From contig JAUNUP010000008.1 in NCBI GenBank assembly GCA_030538115.1, positions 40,777 to 104,776 on the forward strand: DNA of 64,000 nt. The letters are read 5' to 3'. The notes under the pieces were generated by a model. It saw only the letters and a list, made by a program, of their open reading frames with translations, did no database searches and had not been told where the DNA came from. Numbering within the stretch: the stretch's first letter is position 1; each line of letters begins with the position of its first letter. The position numbers and the translations under genes are program-made. The stretch comes from Dermatophilus congolensis (lineage in GTDB: Bacteria; Actinomycetota; Actinomycetes; Actinomycetales; Dermatophilaceae). Of the stretch, positions 10,372 through 19,084 are shown piece after piece.

Positions 10372-10896
10372 GTGAAACCACGGTTCGAAATCGGTAAGCC
10401 CGAGAGGTGTGGTGTCGTCAGCCGTGCCGCTGCAGTGCTGGTCGCTGCGACAGCAGTGACTCTTGCCGGGTGCGGTGGGTTTGGTGCCGGGTCTCGGACG
10501 ACGGCCCCCGAGGTGGCGCCGGACGTCGCGCGTGCAGCGGCGAACGAGGTGGCCGCGCTGCCTCGTCCTTCGGCTGGCGGGCCTTCATCCGATGAGGCGC
10601 GAGGTGTCGTGCTGACGTTCACGCGAGAGGCTCGCCGGGCACTGCTCTCCGACGGTGCATTCGACAAGGACACCTGTGCCGGGCGCGCGGCTGACCTCCA
10701 GTCCGCCATCTCGCCGGACGACGTGTACGCCGCAGCCCTCGCGGTCGGTGACCCCGACCTCCAGGCACTCGTGCTGAACGCCCGCGAAAAGGTGGGCAGC
10801 GCCTTGCGCAGGTGCGCGCTGGGAGTTGTTGCAGATCGGGACGCCGCAATCGGCGCTGTCGCCCTCGTAGACGCGCGTGTGGAGGAGCAGCCATGA
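10372..10896 (+). CDS. Putative lipoprotein of unknown function
   Basis: 174 residues, not recognised. It begins with a basic N terminus and a hydrophobic segment ending in LAGC at about residue 33, a good lipobox, followed by a Gly/Ser/Thr linker and an Ala-rich helical domain with two Cys residues (DTCAG and RRCAL) that could form a disulphide. The stop overlaps the start of the SGNH hydrolase gene (ATGA), so the two proteins are probably made together. A possible partner for the hydrolase at the cell surface; that is inference. Confidence 0.65.
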   Translation: MKPRFEIGKPERCGVVSRAAAVLVAATAVTLAGCGGFGAGSRTTAPEVAPDVARAAANEVAALPRPSAGGPSSDEARGVVLTFTREARRALLSDGAFDKDTCAGRAADLQSAISPDDVYAAALAVGDPDLQALVLNAREKVGSALRRCALGVVADRDAAIGAVALVDARVEEQP

Positions 10897-12062
10897 TCTG
10901 GGAGAGCCGAGGCGCTACTCGCCCGCGCGGGTCGGCACGGGTAGCGGCGCTAACCGCGGTGGTGGGGGCGATGCTGGGTGTGGGTGCGTTCGCCGGCATC
11001 GCGCTTCCGGCAGAGCCAGTGCGCACATGGGCCGTCCTGGGTGACAGCATCAGTAGCGGATTCGGTATCGCGGATACCGACGACGCGCCGTCCGCGTGGG
11101 GTGACCGGCAGTGTGCGCGCGGCCACGGGAGAAATGGGACCGGGTTCGCGATGTCGGCGGGCGCGAACGCGGCGTTGGGTGGTCGGTACGAGCAGTACTT
11201 CGTCGCCTGTTCCGGTGCGCTGTCCGACGACTGGGCAGTGGAATTGGCGGAGGCCTACCAGCAGGCCGGCGTGGCTGTTCGCTCGTCCATCAGCAAGGGC
11301 ACGCCGACGCGGGAAAACCCACTGGTGAACGAACTCGACACCATCGCGGCCTCCGGCAACCGGTTCGACCTCATCTCGTTCACGTTCGGAGCGAACAACG
11401 TCGCCCTCGGCGCGTTCGGTCCCACGTGCATGGACACGATGGAGGCCGACGGGTCGAGGCCGACGTGGGCGTCCACGAAGTGGGGCGCGTGTGATCTCGA
11501 CACAGCAGCCGCGCAGAGCATCATCGACGTGCTCTCGGGCGTCCATGCCGGTGCGTTGCCTGCAGGGGCCGTGCCCTTGTGGAGCCCCCATCCTGAGGCG
11601 GGTCACGTCGAGCCCCTGCTTTCGGCCATCGGTCGATTCGTCAAGCCGGGCGGAACCGTACTCGTCATGGGGTATCCGCGGTTCGTCTCCGCACCTGAAG
11701 CGTCAGCACTCGCGGCCAGGTGGAAGAACGCCCCGGGGCTGTTCGACAAGGCGGGAAACTGCGACGGCATGACACCGGAGGCGATGAACCAGTTCAGGGC
11801 GACCGTCGACGTGCTCAACGCAGGCATCAAGTCGGCAGCGGCAAAGGCGAACACCCTGTGGAGTCGCAGCGGTGTCACCTTCCGCTACGTCGACATGAAC
11901 TCAGAAGTCGGTTTCGACACCGGCACCGCTGATCACGGAATCTGCTCGACGGACCCGTGGATCAATGCCACGTACGAGCAGCCTGGCCCTCTGCACCCCA
12001 ACACGGTGGGCCACACCGAGGCCGGAAAGGCATTGGCCGCCATCGTGCGTTCGCTTTCATAA
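10893..12062 (+). CDS. Secreted SGNH/GDSL-type hydrolase
   Basis: 389 residues. A hydrophobic segment (about 17-40, ending ..GIALPA) serves as signal peptide or anchor. Block I is TWAVLGDSISSGFG with the nucleophile at Ser52, block III is TFGANNVAL with the Asn, and the C-terminal block V is PGPLHPNTVGH with the catalytic His. This is the esterase/lipase SGNH fold; the family includes carbohydrate esterases that remove acetyl groups from polysaccharides. GGAGGAG lies just upstream of ATG 10893, which overlaps the stop of the lipoprotein gene. Proximity to several acetyltransferase genes makes polymer deacetylation a plausible role, not a demonstrated one. Confidence 0.85.
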   Translation: MIWESRGATRPRGSARVAALTAVVGAMLGVGAFAGIALPAEPVRTWAVLGDSISSGFGIADTDDAPSAWGDRQCARGHGRNGTGFAMSAGANAALGGRYEQYFVACSGALSDDWAVELAEAYQQAGVAVRSSISKGTPTRENPLVNELDTIAASGNRFDLISFTFGANNVALGAFGPTCMDTMEADGSRPTWASTKWGACDLDTAAAQSIIDVLSGVHAGALPAGAVPLWSPHPEAGHVEPLLSAIGRFVKPGGTVLVMGYPRFVSAPEASALAARWKNAPGLFDKAGNCDGMTPEAMNQFRATVDVLNAGIKSAAAKANTLWSRSGVTFRYVDMNSEVGFDTGTADHGICSTDPWINATYEQPGPLHPNTVGHTEAGKALAAIVRSLS

Positions 12063-12067
12063 GCGCT

Positions 12068-13315
12068 TTACCCTGCACTGCGGGTCTGGCCGATCTGCTG
12101 GAGATTTCGATAGGCGAGTGTCGGGGTGCCGTCGTCACGGATGAGGCCGTACTGGGTGTTGTGGTGAGGGTCCTGACCGTTGCGGATCGTGTACCAGAAG
12201 AGGGGCCCGGACTTCAGGCGGCGGGCGTTACCGGTCCAGTACGTGTACGCCTCCCGGACGATGCGAGCGGCGTCGTGCTCCGAGAGAGCGTTGTCACCGG
12301 CCTGTGGGGCGCCGAGTTCGGTGCCCCACAACGGCATCCATTGGTATCCGTGCGCGTCCAGGGCGGCTCGAACTGCCGGTGACAAGCTCATCTCGCCCTT
12401 GTCGCCGTTGTGCCGGTCGGAATACGGGTGGATGCCGACGGCATCGACCCCGTCGAGGGCCCCCGTTGCAGCCAACCCGTCGTACCAGGTCTTGGTGTCG
12501 ATGTCAGGAGTATCGGGTATGGCGCCACCGGTGCCGCCGGCGATGATCAGGCAGCCACTACATGCTGGCCGGATTGCGGCCGAGGCTTCGCGCAGTAACG
12601 CCGCGTAGTCGTTGACCGACGGCTTCGGCGCCCACACCTGGTCGAGGTTCGGTTCGTTCCACACCTCCCAGGCCGTCACCCGCCCCGCGTAGCGTCGAGC
12701 GGCTTGGGCCGCGTAGTCCGCGAACGCTCTGCGCTGCTCGGGGCTGGTCACGCCTTGGGTCCAGTCGGTTCCTGGGGGACGGCTGGGGCTCGCCACTGTG
12801 CCGAGGATGCCGAGAACACGCAGGCCGCGGTCTTGTGCAGCAGCGACGGCTCGGTCATACGGGTCCCAATGCCAGGCACCGTCTGCGTGCTGCACGTGGT
12901 CCCACGGAATGTCGAAGCGAACCCATCGCGCTCCCAGCGCCGCGATGCGATCGAGATCCAGCGCCATGTCTTCGGGGGGCGCGAACGCGAGGCTGGGGCC
13001 GGGAACCGACACGCCCATGGCTCCCGAGGCGAGGTTCGGGTCGGCTGACGTCTCCGGTGCTGGGGCTGGCGTCGTGCCCGGGTCTTGGGCAGGCACTCGG
13101 AACACCAAGGCGATCAGTATGAGGCCCACGGCGGCCACGGCCAGTGCGGCAGCTGCCATCTGCTTGACACGACGGCGACGCAGGGTGGAGTCGTCTACGA
13201 GCTGGTCCTCGATGAGAGGCTCCTTGGAACTGGTGCGGCGCGTGACGTCACCGCGAGACCGGTCGCCGCCATTGGGGGCGGAATGGGGCTGGTCGGGAGG
13301 GGATGAACGGATCAC
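12068..13315 (-). CDS. Membrane-anchored PslG-like glycoside hydrolase (GH39/GH5-type TIM barrel)
   Basis: 415 residues: a cytoplasmic N terminus of about 50 residues, one membrane helix (about 52-73), a Pro/Ala linker, then a TIM-barrel glycosidase. The acid/base Glu is in WEVWNEPNLDQVW (about residue 218) and the likely nucleophile Glu in LWGTELGAP (about 330). The arrangement resembles PslG, the glycosidase of the Pseudomonas Psl exopolysaccharide operon. The GTG start has AAAGGAGG 4-5 nt upstream inside the preceding gene, so the two overlap by 68 nt. A TTA codon occurs at 12596-12598. A paralogue, secreted rather than anchored, is at 27125-28819. Likely role: trimming or releasing the polymer outside the membrane. 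Confidence 0.82.
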   Translation of the reverse strand: MIRSSPPDQPHSAPNGGDRSRGDVTRRTSSKEPLIEDQLVDDSTLRRRRVKQMAAAALAVAAVGLILIALVFRVPAQDPGTTPAPAPETSADPNLASGAMGVSVPGPSLAFAPPEDMALDLDRIAALGARWVRFDIPWDHVQHADGAWHWDPYDRAVAAAQDRGLRVLGILGTVASPSRPPGTDWTQGVTSPEQRRAFADYAAQAARRYAGRVTAWEVWNEPNLDQVWAPKPSVNDYAALLREASAAIRPACSGCLIIAGGTGGAIPDTPDIDTKTWYDGLAATGALDGVDAVGIHPYSDRHNGDKGEMSLSPAVRAALDAHGYQWMPLWGTELGAPQAGDNALSEHDAARIVREAYTYWTGNARRLKSGPLFWYTIRNGQDPHHNTQYGLIRDDGTPTLAYRNLQQIGQTRSAG

Positions 13316-14633
13316 TGAGCCTCCTTTCGCGGATGCGGTCGTACTGGCGTGTAAGGATCTCGAGCACCGTGAATCCGATGAGCGGCAAGCCGGTCAGAAG
13401 GATGAGGGGGGTGAATGCACCCGACTGCGCGTTGGCGGTTTGCAGCAGGAGAGCTCCGAACAGGTAGCCGAGAAGCGCTCGGGTGAGTTCGAGATCGGCG
13501 TGCTGGTAGAGGTCGGCCACGAGAGCCGCTACGAGGCCCAGTACGAGGTATCCGACGAAGACTCCGAGATAGCCGAAGTTGGCGTACAGCTCGGCACTCA
13601 TGCCGGGCACGGTGAAGATCATCTCCATGTCGCCGTGGAACCAGCCGCCCGAATAAGCGGTGATGGTGCTCCAGTCGCCGCCTTTGACGCCCGCGAGGTG
13701 AAGAAACGCCATGGGGACCGCCGCGAACCCCGCGAGCAACGTTTCACCGTGGAGGTAGCCGTGCTCTGCGACATAGCGCCCCGCCCACGCCGCCATGGAG
13801 AACCTGCCCCACTGCCAGTCGAGGAGTGCGGCAAGCGAGAAAGTGCCTTCGCCGGTGCGATTGATGGTCTGGGCATAGATGAGGGCGAAGGCGGCCAGTC
13901 CGCCTCCGACCGCGATCGGCGTACGCAAGCCGCGCAGCATGGGCAGCACCACCACGAGGAGGGGGAGCGTGAACTGAGGCAGGTCGGTGCGGCCACCGGT
14001 CCATGAGCTGGAGAGGGCGATGACTCCCACGGCCCCGCCCATGACGAGGGTGTTCCACATGTCCGCGGCAGCGGTCTTTTGCCGCAGTACGAAGCAGAGG
14101 GTGAGTAGGAGCACGCCCCAGGGCATCCATGACGACAGGAACGCGTAGCGCGCCATGCCGCCGTCGATGGCGATGATGCGGTCGCCGCTGGCCGCGGCAG
14201 CGAGACCTCGCATGCGGATGACACCGACAGCGCCGGCGGCGGACAACAGCAGGGCCATCGACAGGGTGAACAGGCGGTGCGAGTCGGCCATCGAGTACGG
14301 CGCGCGGCGGCGTGTGGTGGGCGGGGCCTTCCATCGTGCGGATAGGCCGAGTACGAGCCCGGCCAGACCGATGGGTGTGCACCACGCCGCGACGAGCAGG
14401 CCGGTGTTGGAATCGTACGGGCTGGCCGGCATCGCCTCGTAGAACCCGCGGGAGGTGGAGATGCCGAGCACATGTACCAGCCCGGAGACCACGTAGGCGG
14501 CGACGAAGACCACCAGCAGCCACCGGCGCATCGCGAGGCCGTCGTTACCGCGCACCCAGAAGTAGGCGATGGCGGCCACACCGGCGATGCCGGTGAGTAC
14601 GAGGATGCTGATGCTGACGCTGACGACGTTCAC
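13248..14633 (-). CDS. Wzy-like polysaccharide polymerase (polytopic membrane protein)
   Basis: 461 residues with about 12 hydrophobic segments and an Arg-rich cytoplasmic tail. Its length, topology and the motif SSSWTGGRTDLPQF, followed by a large loop with YVAEHGYLHGET and later SAELYANFGYLGVF, fit oligosaccharide repeat-unit polymerases (O-antigen polymerase superfamily), which are otherwise poorly conserved. The GTG start is 13 nt after the stop of the Wzz-like gene. It lies between that gene and the membrane glycosidase, the usual order for a Wzx/Wzy-type export system; the matching flippase is at 23631-24890. Function assigned by topology and context. Confidence 0.72.
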   Translation of the reverse strand: MNVVSVSISILVLTGIAGVAAIAYFWVRGNDGLAMRRWLLVVFVAAYVVSGLVHVLGISTSRGFYEAMPASPYDSNTGLLVAAWCTPIGLAGLVLGLSARWKAPPTTRRRAPYSMADSHRLFTLSMALLLSAAGAVGVIRMRGLAAAASGDRIIAIDGGMARYAFLSSWMPWGVLLLTLCFVLRQKTAAADMWNTLVMGGAVGVIALSSSWTGGRTDLPQFTLPLLVVVLPMLRGLRTPIAVGGGLAAFALIYAQTINRTGEGTFSLAALLDWQWGRFSMAAWAGRYVAEHGYLHGETLLAGFAAVPMAFLHLAGVKGGDWSTITAYSGGWFHGDMEMIFTVPGMSAELYANFGYLGVFVGYLVLGLVAALVADLYQHADLELTRALLGYLFGALLLQTANAQSGAFTPLILLTGLPLIGFTVLEILTRQYDRIRERRLSDPFIPSRPAPFRPQWRRPVSR

Positions 14634-14646
14634 AAGCCACCTGTGG

Positions 14647-15876
14647 TCACAGGTCGTGGGAACGGACGCGGTTCGCGACGATGACCACGTTGTCGGAGGC
14701 GAGGGACCGTAGGCCGGCCTGCACTGCGGTGACGCGTTCTTTGTCGGTGCCCATGCTGACCAGCACCACAGCTACGTCGATGACGTCGGCGAGTAGCTGA
14801 GCGTCGGCGGACACGGTGAAGGCAGGCACCTGGATGAGAACGACGTCGAATTCGTCGGCGAGGCGACGCAGGTCGGCGGGGCGTATCAGGGACGTCGTCT
14901 CGCCCTCGCGGTCGAGAACCTGCACAGCGATGGTGGCGCCGTCGGCTGGTGTGTTCTGCGCGAGTGCCACCACTTGCATGGCGGAGACGGCGGCCGTGTC
15001 GAGGATCGCGGCGCGGCCTCCCACCTGCGAGGTTGCTGCGGCGAGGGCGTGTGTGGCCTGGGTGAGGTCGGGGTCGGCGTCGGGGGTGGTCACGAGCACG
15101 AGCGTGCCGGAGTCGCCGCGTTTGGCGCCGACGAGCAGACCGGCGGTGCGCTCCAGACGCTTGGTCAGTTCGTGAACGCGCTTCGTGTCGGAGGACTTGA
15201 CCGTGGGCAGCGCGGCGAGCACGCGTGGGCCACGCATGCGGCGCAGGTCCTCGACGTTGCGAACCCGGGAGTCAATGCCGCTGACCAGCAGCGCGACGAC
15301 GAATGCGGCGATCACGCCGAGTACGACACCAATGATCGCGCTCACCAACGGAGACATGTTCTGCGGCGCGGCGGCCGGCTGAGCCACGTTGAGGGGAGTG
15401 ACCGTGAGGGTTTGCCGGGTGACGCCGCCTTCTTGCTGGATGGGAGCGATGTCGGCCACGACGGTCGCCACCGATTCTGCGACCGCGTTCGCGATGTCGG
15501 CCGCCTGCTTCGGGTCTTCCCGAGTCACCGCGATGTCGAGGATCACCGTCATCGTGGGGTTGGCGGCCGCGATGCTCTCGGCCAATTCACCCGGCGTCTC
15601 CTGAAGCCCGAGCCGATCGATGACCGGCTGGAGTACGCGAGGCGACGTGGCCACGCGTACATATGAGGTCATTTCGCGTTGCAGATAGGTGGCAGCCTGG
15701 TTGAGGTCTGTGGCCGAGTTACCCGCCGTGAACGCGAACAGTGACGAGTTCGTGGAGACGTATGTCGGCTTCGCCGTCAAGGCAGCGCCGAGAACCGCAG
15801 CGAAGACTGCTGATGCGACGAGCAAGCTCAGCAACGGGCGCCTCAACATCAGTCGTAGATACTCGCGAATGAACAC
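14647..15876 (-). CDS. Wzz-type polysaccharide copolymerase with degenerate BY-kinase-like domain
   Basis: 409 residues. Residues 1-190 are a Wzz domain with membrane helices near 15-33 and 170-190. The C-terminal part (about 200-409) keeps the outline of a bacterial tyrosine kinase P-loop domain: LVLVTTPDADPDLTQATHALAAA where kinases have the Walker A GxGKST, ILDTAAVSA in the place of the A' motif, and FDVVLIQVPAF in the place of Walker B. The Lys of Walker A and the Asp residues of A' and B are absent, and there is no Tyr-rich tail, so catalysis is unlikely. The GTG start at 15876 has AGGAG 4-5 nt upstream. Probably controls chain length without autophosphorylation. Confidence 0.8.
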   Translation of the reverse strand: MFIREYLRLMLRRPLLSLLVASAVFAAVLGAALTAKPTYVSTNSSLFAFTAGNSATDLNQAATYLQREMTSYVRVATSPRVLQPVIDRLGLQETPGELAESIAAANPTMTVILDIAVTREDPKQAADIANAVAESVATVVADIAPIQQEGGVTRQTLTVTPLNVAQPAAAPQNMSPLVSAIIGVVLGVIAAFVVALLVSGIDSRVRNVEDLRRMRGPRVLAALPTVKSSDTKRVHELTKRLERTAGLLVGAKRGDSGTLVLVTTPDADPDLTQATHALAAATSQVGGRAAILDTAAVSAMQVVALAQNTPADGATIAVQVLDREGETTSLIRPADLRRLADEFDVVLIQVPAFTVSADAQLLADVIDVAVVLVSMGTDKERVTAVQAGLRSLASDNVVIVANRVRSHDL

Positions 15877-15933
15877 CGTTCTCCTCTCGCACGACACGGT
15901 GTGCCGTAGCAGGCTGTGAGGTGGGCGTGGCAG

Positions 15934-16019
15934 CGCCTCGCTTTGTGCGACGCACGCGTGGAGCGAGGCGTACACGTCACTTCGGCAGTGAAGCGAGGCG
16001 TACCGGTCACTTCGGCAGG
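15934..16019. repeat. Hairpin-forming inverted repeat plus two 30-bp tandem units between GT4 and wzz-like genes
   Basis: Two near-identical units beginning AGCGAGGCGTAC and ending GTCACTTCGGCAG lie at 15962-15989 and 15992-16019, offset by 30 bp. The first nine bases (AGCGAGGCG, 15962-15970) are perfectly complementary to CGCCTCGCT at 15934-15942, so a 9-bp stem with a 19-nt loop can form. The block sits in the 151-nt gap between two minus-strand polysaccharide genes and could be a binding site, an attenuator, or a processing site that sets relative expression. Confidence 0.6.
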
Positions 16020-16027
16020 TGAGAGCC

Positions 16028-17140
16028 TCAGCGTACCGAGGTGTAGTGGTTCTCCAGTGCAGCGGCCACGGTGCTGATATCGAGTTCGTTGCGTGCCAGA
16101 TCATGTGCTCCGGTGGCTGCAGCGGCTCGAATCTCCGTTGACGCCAGAAGCTTTCGCACTGCGTCGGTGACGGTGTCGACCCCGGCCTCCACCACGGCAC
16201 CTGCATGTCCGTTGCGCACCAAGTCGGCCAATCCACAGGTGGTGGTTATGACGGTGGGAACACCGACAGCGAGCGATTCGAGCACGCTCATCGGATACGG
16301 CTCGTTGACCGAAGGGAGCACGTAGACGTCCGCCTGCTCAAGGGCGCTGCGGGTGGCCTCGGGCGCGATCGGCCCCTCCCACGTGATGCGGTCGGTGTAG
16401 CCCGAGGCGTCGATGGCCGCGCGCACCGCCGCGCCCTGGCCTTCGTCGGGGCCGATCATTCGGAACCTCACGTCGGGGAACTCCCCGGCGAGGCGACGGG
16501 CCATCTCGACGAAGTCGAGGGGGCGCTTGCGCTCCTGGATGCGTGCGAGAAACAGCACCTCGTGAGGAGTTTCAGACACGGGGCGGGGCGTCTGGTCGGC
16601 GTGGATGCCGTTGCGTAGGAATTCGATACGGAGCCTCGAGTCGAGGCCGAGCAGTCCTCGGCGTTCCTCGGGTGTCAGGTAGAAGACCTTGGCGGCCCCG
16701 CGCAACGCAGGCAACGTCGAGACTCGGTCGAGCACTTTCACGGGAGTCTTGTCGGAGGGCATGACCATGCCGTGGGTCTGCACCACGTAGGGGATGCCGC
16801 GCGCCTTCGCTGCGAGAGCCGCAGGCATGGTGACGAAGTCGCGACCCAGGTGCACATGAACCACGTCGGTGCGCCCGGCCTGAGTTGCCAGCCACGCCGC
16901 GAGACCGGGCGCGAAGAGACCGCGTAGCGACCCGCCGCGACCGGGGGCTCTGGCGGGGAACAGTTTGGCGCGCACTCCCGCGATCTCGGTGGGGATTTCG
17001 TCGTAGCCCCAGGTGCCCGCCGCGATGGTGACGTCGTGGCCTCGTGCCGAAAGCGCGGCCACGTCTTCAGTGGCCACACGGGTGGGGCCGCCGTAGTCGC
17101 CTTTCGGGCTGATGAGCCCGACCACATGGATGATCCTCAT
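16028..17140 (-). CDS. Glycosyltransferase family 4
   Basis: 370 residues, GT-B fold. N-terminal half: MRIIHVVGLISPKGDYGGPTRV (acceptor-binding loop with GG), VHVHLGRDFVTMPAAL and YVVQTHGMVMPS. C-terminal half: EVLFLARIQERKRPLDFVE, RFRMIGPDEGQ, and VLPSVNEPYPMSVLESLAVGVPTV, where EPYPMSVLES is the retaining E-x7-E motif of GT4 enzymes. It uses a nucleotide-activated sugar, possibly the GDP-sugar made via the neighbouring gmd product. The stop is 151 nt before the Wzz-like gene; the start is 34 nt after the acetyltransferase gene. Donor and linkage cannot be read from sequence. Confidence 0.87.
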   Translation of the reverse strand: MRIIHVVGLISPKGDYGGPTRVATEDVAALSARGHDVTIAAGTWGYDEIPTEIAGVRAKLFPARAPGRGGSLRGLFAPGLAAWLATQAGRTDVVHVHLGRDFVTMPAALAAKARGIPYVVQTHGMVMPSDKTPVKVLDRVSTLPALRGAAKVFYLTPEERRGLLGLDSRLRIEFLRNGIHADQTPRPVSETPHEVLFLARIQERKRPLDFVEMARRLAGEFPDVRFRMIGPDEGQGAAVRAAIDASGYTDRITWEGPIAPEATRSALEQADVYVLPSVNEPYPMSVLESLAVGVPTVITTTCGLADLVRNGHAGAVVEAGVDTVTDAVRKLLASTEIRAAAATGAHDLARNELDISTVAAALENHYTSVR

Positions 17141-17174
17141 GTCCGGTGCCTTCCTTGCCTTGGCCTACCTAGCC

Positions 17175-17768
17175 CTACAGCGGGTGATTCTCGCCGGGGC
17201 GTCCGGACGGCTCGGTGGCGACGGGGGCGAGCACCCGGGCTCCTGCCGGAACGTCTTTCACGACGAGCGCTCCCGCGCCCACGATCGCGTCGGCACCCAC
17301 CGTGACTCCGCGCAGCACGGTGGCACGGGCAGCGACCCATGAGCCGTCGTGTAGAACGATGGGCGCGTTGTCGAACTCGAACGACGGGTCGTCGGCGTCG
17401 TGGCTGCCGGTGCAGAGCATGGCCTGTTGACTGACCACAACGTCCGAGCCGATCGTGACGGGCTCGAGGTTGAGGATCCAGGCGCCCACACCGATCCATG
17501 AGTCCGTTCCGACCGTGAGCTTCCACGGCCAATGGATGCGCACGTCGTGCCGAATGAGCACACCGGGAGCGATGTCGGCACCGAATGCCCGCAGTATCGC
17601 CGCGCGTGCCCTCGGCGGGCACAGGATGGAGCGAGTGACCGTGTCGCCGACGGTCACCCACGCCGCGACCTTGAGCAGCCCGGCGCCTTTGTCGTAACCG
17701 ACCCCGGTGAACGAGGCGAGGCGCCGCCTCGTGAGTGGGCGGGCGTCCGCCTGGTCCAGGTGACTCAT
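17175..17768 (-). CDS. WcaF-like left-handed beta-helix acetyltransferase
   Basis: 197 residues. Imperfect hexapeptide repeats (I/V-G-x4) run from about residue 70 to 185: [42 protein letters not shown], then [34 protein letters not shown] supplies the His expected for acetyl transfer. This is the putative colanic-acid acetyltransferase (WcaF) branch of the LbH family, probably using acetyl-CoA to modify a lipid-linked sugar in the cytoplasm. Its start overlaps the gmd stop (ATGA), so it is translationally coupled to gmd. Confidence 0.85.
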   Translation of the reverse strand: MSHLDQADARPLTRRRLASFTGVGYDKGAGLLKVAAWVTVGDTVTRSILCPPRARAAILRAFGADIAPGVLIRHDVRIHWPWKLTVGTDSWIGVGAWILNLEPVTIGSDVVVSQQAMLCTGSHDADDPSFEFDNAPIVLHDGSWVAARATVLRGVTVGADAIVGAGALVVKDVPAGARVLAPVATEPSGRPGENHPL

Positions 17769-18796
17769 GCTCCGAAGTTCACCTTTCCGGCGTCGACCGG
17801 GCCCACTTCACCCTGGGGACGCTTGAACAGTTCGATGTCGGCGTCGACCATGATCTCGGCGAGTCGTGCTGCGTGCGTCCGGGCCTTCCAACCCAGGTCA
17901 CGTTCGGCCTTGGAGGCGTCGCCGATGAGGGCGTCCACCTCGGTGGGCCGCAGGTAACGCTCGTCGAACTTGACGTACTTCTCCCAGTCGAGTTCGACGT
18001 GCCCGAACGAAGCCGCAAGGAACTCGCGCACGGTGCAGGGTGTGCCGGTGGCGAGCACGAAATCGCTCGGCTCATCGGCCTGCAACATGCGCCACATGCC
18101 CTCCACGTACTCGGGCGCGTAACCCCAGTCGCGGATCGCGTCGATGTTGCCCATGTACAGCGAGTCCTGGAGGCCGAGGCTGATGGCGGCCACGGCGCGC
18201 GTGATCTTGCGGGTGACGAAGGTCTCGCCGCGGCGGGGGGACTCGTGGTTGAAGAGGATGCCGTTGGTGGCGAACATCCCGTAGCCCTCGCGGTAATTGC
18301 GGGTCATCCAGTACGAGTAGACCTTCGCCGCTCCGTAAGGGGAGCGCGGGTAGAAGGCCGTGGTCTCGCTCTGGGGCGGGGGCGTCGCTCCGAACATCTC
18401 CGACGTCGAGGCCTGGTAGTAGCGGCAGTCGAGTCCGATCATGCGGATGGCCTCCAACAGGCGCGTGGTGCCGACGCCGGAGACGTCTCCCGTGTATTCC
18501 GGTTCGTCGAACGAGACGCGAACGTGGGACTGGGCGGCCAGGTTGTACACCTCGTCGGGCGCGATCTTGTCGAGGAGGGTGACGAGACGTGAGCCGTCGG
18601 AGAGGTCGCCGTAGTGCAACTTCAGCTGGGCGCCTTCTTCGTGCGGGTCCTGATAGAGGTGGTTGATGCGGTCGGTGTTGAAGGTCGACGCGCGGCGGAT
18701 CAGGCCGTTCACCTCATAGCCCTTCGAAAGGAGCAGTTCGGCGAGGTATGAGCCGTCCTGTCCGGTGATTCCAGTGATCAGGGCTGTCTTAGGCAT
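17765..18796 (-). CDS. gmd: GDP-mannose 4,6-dehydratase
   Basis: 343 residues, usual family length. Makes GDP-4-keto-6-deoxy-mannose from GDP-mannose. [20 protein letters not shown] carries the cofactor-binding glycine motif, [11 protein letters not shown] the adjoining loop, STSEMFG the catalytic Thr/Ser-Glu region, [15 protein letters not shown] the YxxxK motif, and [16 protein letters not shown] the family-specific segment. ATG 18796 is used because the Rossmann motif begins at residue 5; AGGAAG lies 4-5 nt upstream. No GDP-fucose synthase or GDP-rhamnose reductase is visible in the window, so the final deoxyhexose is not determined. Its product would feed the glycosyltransferases on either side. 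Confidence 0.94.
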   Translation of the reverse strand: MPKTALITGITGQDGSYLAELLLSKGYEVNGLIRRASTFNTDRINHLYQDPHEEGAQLKLHYGDLSDGSRLVTLLDKIAPDEVYNLAAQSHVRVSFDEPEYTGDVSGVGTTRLLEAIRMIGLDCRYYQASTSEMFGATPPPQSETTAFYPRSPYGAAKVYSYWMTRNYREGYGMFATNGILFNHESPRRGETFVTRKITRAVAAISLGLQDSLYMGNIDAIRDWGYAPEYVEGMWRMLQADEPSDFVLATGTPCTVREFLAASFGHVELDWEKYVKFDERYLRPTEVDALIGDASKAERDLGWKARTHAARLAEIMVDADIELFKRPQGEVGPVDAGKVNFGA

Positions 18797-19084
18797 GAGG
18801 CTTCCTAGGTCTGTGGGGGTGCCTGCGTCGAAGGGGCCCGGTCTGCGACCGGCGCTGGTCAGGGTGTCCGGGCGGAGACGTGCAGTGGTGCTCGACCTGA
18901 GGCTGCGTTTCCGCTGCCGGTCGATAGGTTCTTCAAGCATAGAGAGGCCTGTGAGACCTCCGATGTCCCACATGTCTCGCCCATGGGTGATTCTGCCCCC
19001 GGCCACGACAGGATTCGGGCGCTGTATCCGAGTGTGATGCAAGCGTTCTCGAAGGGCGGACCAGAGCTCGATGCAAACGAGAGC
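18797..19084. other. Spacer between the first acetyltransferase gene and gmd
   Basis: 288 nt with no credible gene on either strand. It may carry a second promoter for gmd or an untranslated leader. No hairpin or clear -35/-10 pair stands out. Confidence 0.4.
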
